Positions 53,600-63,915 of a DNA stretch of 64,000 bases are shown in pieces. Position numbers and translations under genes: made by a program. How positions within the stretch are numbered: position 1 is the stretch's first letter; each line of letters starts with the position of its first letter. Source of the stretch: Timema cristinae (lineage: Eukaryota; Arthropoda; Insecta; Phasmatodea; Timematidae); assembly GCA_039000515.1 (NCBI GenBank), contig JBCFYV010011135.1, positions 23,470,735 to 23,534,734 on the forward strand. Direction: 5' to 3'. The notes below the pieces were generated by a model. The model did not search any database and was not told where the DNA came from. It worked only from the letters and a program-made list of their open reading frames with translations.

Positions 53600-54070
53600 A
53601 GGTTTTTTAAATTTTTTTATATATATTTAAGGGTAGTTTACTGAAGTGAAAAAAAGGAGAAAATTAGATTTTCTCAAAATCCGCTCAAACAATTTAGAAT
53701 AAATTTAGTATCTAGACATTATTTAACATTACAAACAAAACGGCAATTTTTCATTTTTAAATAAATATGAATTTCACGGTACTATATATAAACAGAAATT
53801 TCTAATTTTTATTGCATATCCGTAAGTATTTGAGATGTGTAATTATTTATCATTGTAAAGATGTAATACTATTAAATATAAAAAAAAAATTCTTTGAAAT
53901 ATATTTTTATAAAATCAATAGTTTTTAAACTATAAAACGATATATTTGGTTTTTTTAATTGAATAAATAATTGATTGTTATGCTCGTTGGTGTGCACAGA
54001 TGTTCCTATTTTATTAATGGTTTTGTAAAAATGTATGATATTTGATTTATTCACTTTGGTCGAAAGTGAT
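53600..54070 (+). repeat. Interspersed repeat G, copy 4
   Basis: TTTAAGGGTAGTTTACTGAA and the following 300 bp align with the reverse complement of 27270-27720. The right part (GTAATACTATTAAATAT, TTGTTATGCTCGTTGGTGTG) aligns with 6945-7140. Confidence 0.6.
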
Positions 54071-54179
54071 GCTCTTTATAAAATTTTTACAAGTTTCTAG
54101 TATTGAACGTCACTATTTTAAGATGAAAGAGTTTTTGTGGTGCACCTTACAACTTATTTTTACTTTATTTTAATACGTG

Positions 54180-55435
54180 CCCCCCCCCCCCCACTCCCCA
54201 ATCTTTTATCCGTTTCTTATATATAATTTAGGTAACTCAAAACAAAATATTACATACGCTCACGGGGGCCAACAGACACACTAGAATAGCCGACCTACAC
54301 ACGATGACAAACTGTCGCCAACTGCAGAAAATATACCAGGACAGTAACAAAAAGTTCTACGACCAGACATAAACACATGAGAACGAACTTGTTAGAGGAC
54401 TCGGACAGTACGACCCGACTGAACCACGACACCATAAACGACCCAAGCTGCCCTAATTGATCACTTACTTAATATATAACTAAATGTCTACTATAACCTA
54501 AAACATAAATTAAAAATTAAAATCCCAAAAGAAAATTTAAAAATGATAATATCCCTAGTTGATAATCCTAGACTAAAAAAAGTAGATAAAAAAGCCTAGA
54601 TTTAACATTCTTAGTAGAATAAAAATTTAACAATACTGGACAATCAATTACGCCAAACCGACAGCAGAATCGCCGACAACCTCACCACCCCACTATTCCT
54701 ATCCTTGATCCAAACCTAAACCCGACCTTCACGCACAAATCGCACATTTCATACCATTTCTACCTTTGTCATGGCTGGACGCCACTGGGATAACCGACTA
54801 GGTATTTTACGAGTCGAGGATAATACTGGCTCCGGGGTCGGCCCCAGATGGGGAATGCCCAATGTAATCACCTCCAGAACAAATCCCAAGAAAAGAAAAA
54901 TCCCATCAATCCCTATCCCACTCCCGGACTTGACCTAAAATTGACACTCATAGTTAACCCACAATCACCATCATACCGTAAAAACACCTTTCCCCCATCC
55001 TAGGGAAAAAAATATTCCTATACCCAAGACCCAGCGCAAACACTCACGATAACCAATTTTCATCTCATAGTGTAATACATACTAATACTGTTGTAATTAC
55101 AAACAATTACAGCTCCATTTCACTTTTTTCACTTAATCAGGTATATAATTTGACTCGCGAGGTTAAGTCACAATAGTGACTCGGTACTAAACAATAAATC
55201 AACCCTTTTCAGAAGAACTATATTGTCGCTTCTGTCAGTTTGGAGATTCTGGGTCAGGCAACAGCCTCACAGCGCATCCACATAGTCGTATCAGTGATTT
55301 CTAGCGTTGAGATGATTTGGAACTAACTTTTAACACTTTAACCAATCGTATCTATTTCTGCCCATTTGCTAGGGTTCATTACTAATCGTAAGTCTCGTCA
55401 TTAGTTTTGTTTCTATATTTTGTGTCCAAGACCAA
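54180..55435. other. Unassigned A/C-biased block with short ORFs
   Basis: The block follows a 13-C tract. It is A- and C-enriched on plus, unlike its flanks. It contains an open stretch ending in LQKIYQDSNKKFYDQT (54318-54372) and, after one stop, ENELVRGLGQYDPTEP, which loosely recalls the tail of a retroelement integrase. It also holds a 55-codon ORF at 54771. No LTRs were found, so origin is unresolved. Confidence 0.3.
54771..54938 (+). CDS. Possible 55-residue ORF, unknown
   Basis: It reads MAGRHWDNRLGILRVEDNTG, then SGVGPRWGMPN, and near the end PKKRKIPSIP, which contains a basic PKKRK stretch like a nuclear localisation signal. The frame is open upstream to 54720. Composition is balanced and less AT-driven than most frames here. 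No homology is recognised. It may be a fragment of an element's protein. Confidence 0.2.
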   Translation: MAGRHWDNRLGILRVEDNTGSGVGPRWGMPNVITSRTNPKKRKIPSIPIPLPDLT

Positions 55436-55439
55436 AAAT

Positions 55440-56160
55440 AAAGTAGAGTTTCAGGGAATGATGGACCAGCTGGTGGAGACTAGGAGAAGAAAGGGTATTG
55501 AAATTATCACTGAGAAGTCAAAAGTGATGGTGATTTCAAACAATGAAATGCCCTGAAAATCAAATTTCAAACCAGAAGTTGGAAAAAGTAGAGTGGTTCA
55601 AGTATCTGAGAAATTTGCAGACAAAGGATACCTGTTGCAACTAGGAAATTAGGTCGAGGATCGTCATGGCCGAGGAAGCTTTAATCAAGAAAAGGTTACT
55701 GTGGACCAGCAAGCGTAGTTTGGAAATGAGGAAGAAAATGATCAAATGATACATTTGGAGCATCGCGTGGAACGGAGCGGAAACTTGAGACGCTTAGGAA
55801 GATGGAAAATAAATACTTGTAGAGCTTTGAAATGTGGTACTGGAGAATATTTGAAAAAGATCAGACGGACAGCCAGGGCGAAAAATTAAGAAGACATAAT
55901 AAGAAGAGTGGATGGTTAGAGAACCATTTTGGATGCGATTCTTCGGTACAAAACAAATTGGATCGGACACATCCTTAGGAGGAACTTTGTTATTCATGAC
56001 GTTATAGAAGGAAATATTTAAGGAAAAAAGCTTAGGAAGGAGGAGGATTCAAATATTGAATGGCTTGAAGGAAAGACTAAAATTCTGGGATCTAAAGGAG
56101 GTGGAATACAGGACACAGTCTGTCTACTTTCACTGACAAAAGTGGTGGAACTGTTGTAAG
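55440..56160 (+). mobile_element. LINE RT C-terminal fragment, third type, copy 2
   Basis: Reading gives VEFQGMMDQLVETRRRKGIE then IITEKSKVMVIS, and after frame changes NDQMIHLEHRVERSG, TILDAILRYKTNWIGHILRR and NFVIHDVIEG. This matches the LINE order KYGIEINTDKSKVM...LERKYL...ILRRKANWIGHILRRN. It starts abruptly (5'-truncated) and has at least five stops. The family is the same as at 35010. Confidence 0.88.
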
Positions 56161-56164
56161 ACGA

Positions 56165-57839
56165 GCGGTGTAGGGACTATAAAACTAATTATAATTATAT
56201 CGAGTCTTAGATTCAGTTCAGAAAGCGAGTGAACTGTTCACCTTTGAATGAGTCAGGATTGTTAGTAAATTACGAAAGTTGATTGTTTTAATAGCCACTC
56301 TTCTATCTTCATCCACACATTGTAAGTCCCCCTCTTTTCCCCATTTCTTCCTGTTGAGGCAGTTGATGTTGGTCAAAAGAAAGCAACACGACTGATTCTG
56401 TTAGGTGCAGGGGTATATCCGGAGAGAAATTTGGGGGGGGGGGGGTAAGGGGAACTATTACTGGGGGGGTGTTTCCGGGATACAAAATATGAAATACTTC
56501 CGAGTTTAGTTGGCGATGAGGAAGGGAGGAAGAGTGGTCTTCTTTGAGATCCTCCCCCCTAGAATTTAACCCTCGAAAAGGTTTTTTAATCATTTTTGAT
56601 TTCTGGAAATAATATAGAAATAAATGGAAACTTAAATAAAATGTTGTTTATTTATAATATTTCAAAACTCTAGGAAACGAGTTGTTGTTTTTCTGGTTTT
56701 GGCAACCCATTAAATTACTTTTTGTGGTTCTAAGATGATATAATAATTGTGTACATGCAGAAGATCGAAACCAACGAGTCGGGTTCCCACTACGGTTTTC
56801 CTTAGTCATGTCTTGATTAGACGTAACAATGACACTAACAGTTACCCTTAACAATCTTTGCAATAATTCACTCTTTATTATCCTGCCATAATATAAACTT
56901 TGGTCCATTCACTTGTTTTTTTCATTATTTTTTTTCATGCTTTGGTGGATCACCTCCTATTAGGTTTTCATTTCATTTGGTTTTTGTTGAGTTTTCGTTA
57001 TTTTTGGTATTATATTTGTAATTTCCTTGTGTCTGGGTGGGAAATGTTTGGCAGTGGAGGTGTTTCAAAATTAAAACGTAGCCTCAAGCGAAGACTTTCT
57101 CGAAGTTGTTACAATATTTGTACAGATAACTTTTTTGAGTTTTCTCTCGCATTATTCACTTTATGTATATATATTATCTTTAATAGCAGGCCTAGTTATA
57201 GTTTTGTATTCAGACTCTTTTGTCCCCCTTAAACAACAAATAAACGCGTTAACTCGCTGGCAAGACGGCTCTAAACTTCATTTTTTTTTTTATTCTTCCC
57301 AAGAACGAAAGTTTGTTTTAAGAGAGAAACTCGTTTGTTTTCTTGCTTGAGAAAGTGTAGGAACTGTTAGGATCAAGTCACCTCCCCTTTCCTTTCCATC
57401 CCTTGTCTTCCCTTCTCTTAACACCTTTCAACCCCCCCCTCCCCCTTTTTTTTTCTATATCTATGCAGCTGTACTGTGCTGAGGTCTTAACTTACTTCCA
57501 CGATGTTATTCTTTCCTGTTCCTTCACTAGTTTTAACTAGTCGGCGCTTTTTTGTTGTTGTTTATTTTTTCTACTTTCTTCTAAACTTACGATGCCTTTC
57601 TTCCCTATCCCTCCCCCCTCCCTTTTCCTTCCACCAGAAAACAAAAACTAGATTAAATAGTCTAAAATAGCTGGCGCTGTGTTTTTCTCACGGTTAGTAA
57701 ACCTATCGAATATACTTACTTTAACATAATGTTTGTTATATTTTGAAAGAAAATTGTTTTCAGTAAGCTACATTTAAGTAAGTTTTCCTCATAAAATCGA
57801 GCACATCACCTAGTTAATCAAAATAAAAACTCTTTCTTA

Positions 57840-57846
<7 letters not shown>
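56165..57846. other. Gap, no gene recognised
   Basis: A 13-G tract (56433-56445) generates a false proline-rich minus-strand frame. A 110-codon plus-strand frame at 56900-57232 is Phe/Tyr-rich, as T-rich DNA gives. Pyrimidine-rich patches occur at 57378-57455 and 57595-57635. Confidence 0.35.

Positions 57847-57907
<61 letters not shown>
57847..57907. repeat. (AT)n microsatellite
   Basis: About 30 uninterrupted AT units. Confidence 0.97.
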
Positions 57908-57909
<2 letters not shown>

Positions 57910-58445
57910 AAATTGTTGAGATATTTCTAGCAAATTTAAAAATTAAAAAAAAAATTAAATTACCCTAAAGCTATTTTTAATTTGTAAAAATAAAAACATA
58001 TTATTATTATTAAAGTAGAACACCTTTTACTTCTATCCATTTATAGCTCGATCTTAAAGGACAATTTTGAAAAATTTCAAAGTTTCAATAATTTTCGTAA
58101 GTAAATGTACAATACCTTTGGATTAATTTATTTTTGAAAATTAAACATACATTATTATTGATCAGGTTAAAGAGTCCTTCGATACCAATTTTAAACATAA
58201 TCATTAAAGCTATTAAAAAAAAATATTTTTTTTTACAAAAATCAGTCAATAGTTTGGGTGGGACCGGAATCTTAGGTACCAAAAATGTTTAAATAGGCAG
58301 GCGAAACAAAATTAAAAACATGGGATCTAGGCATCATAATAGATATTTAAGAAGAAAACAAAGCACACAATAGGTCATGTAAAATTGATTTGACTACCTA
58401 CTTTTGGATTATATCACCTACAACTAATTCACATTAAGCAATTTT
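57908..58445. other. AT-rich gap, possibly repeat G-related
   Basis: Some phrases resemble repeat G (AATTTTCGTAAGTAAATG, TCGATACCAATTTTAAACAT), but the match is too weak to call. Confidence 0.25.
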
Positions 58446-58446
58446 T

Positions 58447-58560
58447 TTTAGCACCATGTCTCACTACTATACTTGTATCTCTATCCCCCGCCCCCCGCTC
58501 CCCTCAATGGCAGTCCAGTCTACAGCGAGTGTAATGCCTCCTATTTGACTATTGAAGCGG
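58447..58560 (-). mobile_element. SINE-B with large internal deletion
   Basis: The tail end (AGCACCATGTCTCACTAC) and the head end (ATGGCAGTCCAGTCTACAG, ACTATTGAAGCGGG) are present. The body and B box between them are replaced by a C-rich segment. Confidence 0.6.
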
Positions 58561-58754
58561 GTCATATACTGTTAATCCCTAGATAATTTTCTAAAATTTC
58601 AGTGGTTATATTTCATGGGTTATATTTTCAAATATAAATGCTTTTTTATGATTTGAAAAGCTGAGTTCTGTTTTACACGATTTCAAGGGACAAAATTTCA
58701 AATTTGCCGGTTCCAAAGAAGTTGAAATTTTCTCCTGCGATAGCATGTTGTTTC

Positions 58755-59624
58755 CTCCCAAGATGTCTGCCACTGCTCCCATTGTCCTCCCAAGATGTCT
58801 GCCACTGCTCCCATTGTCCTCCCAAGATGTCTGCCACTGCTCCCATTGTCCTCCCAAGATGTCTGCCACTGCTCCCATTGTCCTCCCAAGATGTCTGCCA
58901 CTGCTCCCATTGTCCTCCGAAGATGTCTGCCACTGCTCCCATTGTCCTCCCAAGATGTCTGCCACTGCTCCCATTGTCCTCCCAAGATGTCTGCCACTGC
59001 TCCCATTGTCCTCCCAAGATGTCTGCCACGGCTCTCATTGTCCTCCCAAGATGTCTGCCACTGCTCTCATTGTCCTCCCAAGATGTCTGCCACTGCTCCC
59101 ATTGTCCTCCCAAGATGTCTGCCACTGCTCCCATTGTCCTCCCAAGATGTCTGCCACTGCTCCCATTGTCCTCCCAAGATGTCTGCCACTGCTCCCATTG
59201 TCCTCCCAAGATGTCTGCCACTGCTCCCATTGTCCTCCCAAGATGTCTGCCACTGCTCCCATTGTCCTCCCAAGATGTCTGCCACTGCTCCCATTGTCCT
59301 CCCAAGATGTCTGCCACTGCTCTCATTGTCTTCCCAAGATGTCTGCCACTGCTCCCATTGTCCTCCCAAGATGTCTGCCACTGCTCTCATTGTCCTCCCA
59401 AGATGTCTGCCACTGCTCCTATTGTCCTCCCAAGATGTCTGCCATTGTTCCCATTGTCCTCCCAAGATGTCTGCCACTGCTCCTATTGTCCTCCCAAGAT
59501 GTCTGCCATTGTTCCCATTTTCCCCATTGTCCTCCCAAGATGTCTGAAACTGCTCTCATTGTCCTCCCAAGATGTCTGCCACTGCTCCCATTGTCCTCCC
59601 AAGATGTCTGCCACTGCTACTAGA
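58755..59624 (+). repeat. 32-bp satellite array, 27 units
   Basis: The unit is AAGATGTCTGCCACTGCTCC then CATTGTCCTCCC (32 bp). Units are nearly identical to about 59390. Later ones carry CTCT, TCCTATT and CCATTGTTCC variants and one 9-bp insertion (about 59518). There is no stop in any of the six frames of the unit, so frames of up to 307 codons appear on both strands; they are by-products. The array ends at CTACTAGATGATTCAC. Confidence 0.96.
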
Positions 59625-59839
59625 TGATTCACACGCTCACCGAAAAAATAGAAAGCAGAATCTGCGCAGTAATTCACACACTTTAAGTTGACCCATGATG
59701 CATTGCAACGCTTTAAGACAGCTGATTATAAACATATTTTAAATCATTCTCCTGATGTATGTTTTCAAATTATAACGCTGTGTCGTGGCACATTCCAATA
59801 CATAGATACACACGCTTTACATTAACGAGTTATTTCAAA

Positions 59840-60110
59840 TCTCCTCACAACGGCCAGCGATGCTGTCTGCTCGCTTCTAGCTCTACAGCGCATGCGCACC
59901 GATTTGAGATGGTTGGTTCTGAGATTTGATTGGTTCTCCTGTGCCAAACTTCTCGAGTAGAGTAAACAAAGCAGTGATGAGTTGAACTTTAGAACAACAG
60001 TTCGCGAAGATTAAACGGAAATCTTGTGATTGACTTAGAGCGCGTCACGTGACCACGTTTCTCTTCTGCTTTAGTTTTTTCGGCGAACGTGGGAATCCAC
60101 AGTAACACTT
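59840..60110. promoter_or_regulatory. CpG-containing promoter-like segment
   Basis: It contains a palindromic NRF1-type site GCGCATGCGC (59888-59897), an inverted CCAAT box (ATTGG, 59929-59933) and a palindromic E-box GTCACGTGAC (60044-60053). GC and CpG are raised relative to the flanks. Combinations like this occur in TATA-less promoters of animals. A short frame from ATG at 60140 (MEEKLKREFLIVYTW) follows on plus, but no splice donor is evident. Confidence 0.35.
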
Positions 60111-60234
60111 TTTTTTTGGAAACCAACCACTTTGTTTTAATGGAAGAGAAACTCAAGAGAGAGTTTCTTATTGTTTATACTTGGAGTTCCATTTCATGTA
60201 ATATTTTTGTTAAGTAACTACCCCCCTCCCCCTT

Positions 60235-60368
60235 CCCCACTAACCTTTCCCCTAGAATTTCCCACACACTACACTCAAATGTGGGTACAATTTATCTAAA
60301 TTTAACCTTATTTATCCCTTACCTATTAGAGCCATTTGTTCATATGGGTGCAATCCGATTGCGGCCTT
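60235..60368 (+). mobile_element. SINE-B 3' half
   Basis: CTCAAATGTGGGTACAATTT, TCTAAATTTAACCTTATTTA and ATTAGAGCCATTTGTTCATA keep the SINE-B body order. The tail is degenerate. Confidence 0.55.
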
Positions 60369-60568
60369 GAAAACAAAAACGTTGGTGTCTTACTTTTGGC
60401 TAGTGTCCTTCTAGATAAATTATAAGAGGTAAGTAGGGTTGCCAGTATCATAAGAAAAGTATGTATTACTTCAAAAAAAGGGATTTAAATAAAAACATGT
60501 TATATTTTTAACTGATTTTTAACGTTATTTTCTAACTGTTCAACGTCCATCTTGGATGTGAACAGCCG

Positions 60569-60585
60569 CCCCCCCCCCCCCCCCC
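60569..60585. repeat. 17-C homopolymer
   Basis: One of about ten C or G runs of 12-18 bases in this AT-rich window. Confidence 0.95.
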
Positions 60586-60704
60586 AGTCATTAGCTCAGA
60601 CGTTTTGGAATTTAATACGAATCTATATCTCAATACATTTCGTTAATACACCTCAACAAATGTTTTCTTAATTTTTAAAAACGTATTTGAGGTATTTAAT
60701 GTGC

Positions 60705-60955
60705 ACTTTCTGAACCGATGGATTGTATCAGTACACGAGAATTTCTATGAGTGAGAGCGAAAGGGCCTACCAATTTTGCCGGGAAAGGTATTTTCACATT
60801 CCTTACAGTGTTATTTTACACGCCACAATCGACATGGAACCGACGGCTTTACTTCCTCTCCTAAGAAGTTGTCGACTCCGGTTGGGTTTGAACCCACTGT
60901 CAAGTCCTGAGGCGAGCAATTTACTTCAAAAACCACTAAGGTCGACTTTTTCTTA
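60705..60955 (-). mobile_element. SINE-E
   Basis: On the minus strand: GACCTTAGTGGTTTTTGAAG (A-box region), GTGGGTTCAAACCCAACCGG (B box), ACTTCTTAGGAGAGGAAGTA, GGTTCCATGTCGATTGTGG, ATTGGTAGGCCCTTTCGCTC. It is nearly complete. The 77-codon plus-strand frame is antisense to it. Confidence 0.78.
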
Positions 60956-62100
60956 AATCACCGAGAACCTTGAAATAATAATATCCATACATTTTCCGAT
61001 TAATGTTACAGATTAAAAAGTAGATAGAGCTTCACTGTTCTTGTAAGACGAAAGTCATTTTAGAAACTACTTCCAAACCCCTTAAATGTTCTTTTACCCT
61101 TCTTTAACCACCTCTTTCCTCCACCACAACTTCCGCTTCCAATTTGTTATTTAATCTTGCTTCACGCTTTCTTCCCTTCTCATCTATTAAATTAAAAAAA
61201 AAATAGCTTGAGCGACAATAAACCTTTTAATCTCTGTAAAAAGAGATCATACCATGACAGATATGGCGTTGTAAGAGATACTGTAAACGCCGAAAAAAAA
61301 AAACCCTGCATTTTGTGACATCATCTGAGTGTCATTAATTTTACCCCCTTCCCCCCCCCCTTTTTTTTAATCAACCATCACCTCGTACATCAAAAGAACA
61401 CGTAAATTAAAATGGTACTAGTGTTCTTCTTTTCAATTATTCCACATTTTTACCCGATACCTCACCCCCCCCCTCCCCCCCCGTCCCATTTAAATTTCAG
61501 GGTACCACTTTGTCGATCTATTATTCTGACATCAAACCAAGCTCCTCTCCAACCCCTCCTCCCCCCCCCCTCACCCACCACGACTCTTCAATAGTCTCTC
61601 TTTTTTTTTCATTTTACACGTTTGATGCAAGGACATTCATGGTCTTTAATTATTTTATTTGAGAATTTAAAGTGGAAAAAAGGATCAAAAATCCGCTCTT
61701 GAATGAATACAAGGTCCATTATAAAACACTTTTAAATATTTTTTTTTTATTTTACTGTGAAACTCTAGGTGATTAGCCGATTGATGTGGTCATCTCTTTT
61801 GAACGTTCAAAACATTTCAATACCACACCACACGCCCTTTTCACCCTCGGAGAGAGGGAAATGGGTGGATTTGTCGACCAAAAGTCAAGGGTGGAGGCCT
61901 CAAAGCATTATTTAATCACGCGTCTTTATATCAGTAAAAATAATTGGCATGCACAGACAAAATATTCAGAAAAACCCTATTAGACAGAACCTTGAAATTA
62001 CGAAATTCCGGATAGCCCAAACACACGTTTCGTAACACTGGAAAATAAATCAGGCTACGTCATAAGAAATTGGTTAACAAGCTCAAAGTTAATACCATTT
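60956..62100. other. Gap with C-rich tracts, no gene recognised
   Basis: C runs and CCCT repeats lie at 61343-61362, 61463-61482 and 61560-61570. Two frames of 60-65 codons have no motif. Confidence 0.35.
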
Positions 62101-62112
62101 CTTACAATTATC

Positions 62113-62401
62113 GGTGACCTGGTGGTCTAGGGGTAAGGTGTCAGACTTCTGTGCTGGCGGCCGGGGTTCAATCCTCGGTCCCGGCACAGATTTATCTGAT
62201 TACCAAACCTTCCTTCACCTCTGACAAGACATCTTGTGAATGTGGGAATGCCAGGCCGCCACCGTGGTTCGGATTCCACGTTAAACTGTAGGTCCTTCAT
62301 TTCATCTCACAATCACCCTACCATTACACATTAGCGTAAGTGCGTATAACCCGAGCGGGTAGTAAGACGCGGTGCTAATAATAATAATAATAATAATAAT
62401 A
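62113..62401 (+). mobile_element. SINE-A1, full length
   Basis: An exact 12-bp target-site duplication CTTACAATTATC (62101-62112, 62402-62413) and nearly consensus sequence with a long (AAT)n tail. Confidence 0.97.
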
Positions 62402-62731
62402 CTTACAATTATCTATTATCTGATAATAAAGGGTTAATATTTTCATGTTGTGGTCAACACAATGTGTTTTCCTGTAACTAAAAATAATGACAGTGTATAT
62501 CACCTTGTTATTCATTAGTTAAATATATGAAAATTGGTTTTAAGCTCATTCAACTGTAATTAAAAATTCGTGAAAATACAGCATCCGTTTAATTGGAATG
62601 TTCGCTAATCCGAGATAGCTTCTGGCCCAATTAGTTCGGATTGACAAGATTCTAGTGTATATAAATTATTACATCACTGATTTCATGGTATAAAACGCGT
62701 CATTCTGTCTACATCAATTTATGTATTATTA

Positions 62732-62966
62732 CCCGCCTCGGTGGCGTAGTTGACTAACGCGCTAGACGTGTTGAGCTCGACTACTGAGGACGGGGAGATC
62801 GAGGTTCGAATCTCGGTCGGGTGAACTGGGGTGGTTTTTCCTAAATGGTTTTCCACTCTCCACGCAAATGCGGGTTCACTTCCTCTAATTCGACCTTCCC
62901 TATTCCTAATCCATTAGCGTATAACCCGAACGGGTAGTAAGACGCGGTGCTAATATTATAATATAT
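62732..62966 (+). mobile_element. SINE-C, young, nested beside a SINE-A
   Basis: CCCGCCTCGGTGGCGTAGTT, GACTAACGCGCTAG, B box GAGGTTCGAATCTCGGTCGG and tail CCCGAACGGGTAGTAAGACG are near consensus. The target-site duplication TATGTATTATTA is exact (62720-62731, 62967-62978). It lies within the left duplication and tail border of the SINE-A copy that follows. Confidence 0.95.
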
Positions 62967-62978
62967 TATGTATTATTA

Positions 62979-63261
62979 TTATTATTAGTACCGCGTCTTA
63001 CTACCCGTTCGGGCTATACTCACGCTAATGTGTAATGGTAGGGTGATTGTGAGATGAAATTGAACACCTACAGTTTAACGTAGGATCCGAACCACGATGG
63101 ATACCTGGCATTCCACACATTCACAAGTTGTTATTAATACACGTCTTGTCAGAGGTGAAGGAAGGGTTTGGTAATCAGATAAATCTGTGCCGGGACCGGG
63201 GATTGAATCCCGGACCCCAGCACAGAAGTCCGACATGTTATCCCTAGACCACCAGGTCACC
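62979..63261 (-). mobile_element. SINE-A2, full length, older than its neighbour
   Basis: (ATT)n, common tail, A2 body, B box region and complete head up to GACCACCAGGTCACC. Its diverged target duplication is TACATCAATTTATGTATT (62710-62727) against TACATCAACTTGTATT (63262-63277), with the SINE-C sitting between the left duplication and the tail. Confidence 0.93.
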
Positions 63262-63289
63262 TACATCAACTTGTATTACTGGCGATTGT

Positions 63290-63350
63290 TTAAATACCAG
63301 TCATATACCTAACTGGGAATAAGAAGTACCGCTAAAAATAAATAAATAGA
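63290..63350 (+). mobile_element. Possible SINE-B tail remnant
   Basis: CCTAACTGGGAATAAGAAGT and ACCGCTAAAAATAAATAAAT resemble a decayed common tail. The rest of the element is not seen. Confidence 0.3.
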
Positions 63351-63875
63351 TGCACCAGCACTCGTCCAGGAAGGAGATAAAAAATCTTGGGTGGGGTGAG
63401 AGGGAAGGGAAAGTCCCATTATTGCACTTTCCCAATATCCGAGATAAGTCCAAATACCGTATCCACGTTTTATAGGATACTGACACTTATGGTCATCTGG
63501 CTTGAGGCATAGGGCTTGTAACAGACAGACAGAGTTAATTTGTGGGTCTAGTTTCAAAATTCTACTGGGTGTACGGGGAGATGTTTCTTCTTCAAATAGG
63601 ATATTATATCTAATAATTATTTTACTTATCCATTTAAAACTTAAATGTGGGTGCATTTTCTTTTCTTTAAACACCTAATCGTTACCAATTAAGTTTTTAG
63701 TAGTTAATAGTTTGGTTTTAGGTATTCTACTTTTTTTTTAAATACGCCAACATTTTTTTCTTTTAAACATATTATAATGTGTCCTCTTTGCTATTCGGTT
63801 TGGTACAGTATTAGTCTGAAATTTGAAAATGTGTGTTTTGTTTTGAAAATAATGATTCGATTCTTTTTTTTTTTT
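63351..63875. other. Gap before a candidate exon
   Basis: Minus-strand frames of 61 and 121 codons (63301-63674) are unsupported by any motif. A small SINE-B-like phrase (AACTTAAATGTGGGTGCATT) is at 63638-63657. Confidence 0.35.
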
Positions 63876-63881
63876 TTTCAG

Positions 63882-63915
63882 GAACTGAAGGAACATTTTC
63901 CATATTCCTGTTTTG
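63882..63915 (+). CDS. Candidate 34-nt internal exon
   Basis: A long poly-T tract ends in TTTTTTTTTTTCAG at 63881 and is followed by 34 nt, open in two frames (one reads ELKEHFPYSCF), then GGTAAGTC with a consensus donor GTAAGT at 63916-63921. A strong acceptor and a strong donor this close on one strand are unusual for chance. The exon would change phase by one base. No protein family is recognised and neighbouring exons are outside or not identifiable, so this remains a hypothesis. Confidence 0.35.

Noticed and set aside
56900..57350. Plus-strand frames of 110 and 71 codons with apparent membrane segments
   Set aside because: The Phe/Leu/Tyr bias follows T-rich DNA. Two frames overlap, and neither has a motif or splice support.
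58673..59677. Open frames of up to 307 codons on both strands
   Set aside because: They arise from a 32-bp tandem repeat without stops in any frame. Overlap on both strands and exact periodicity argue against coding.
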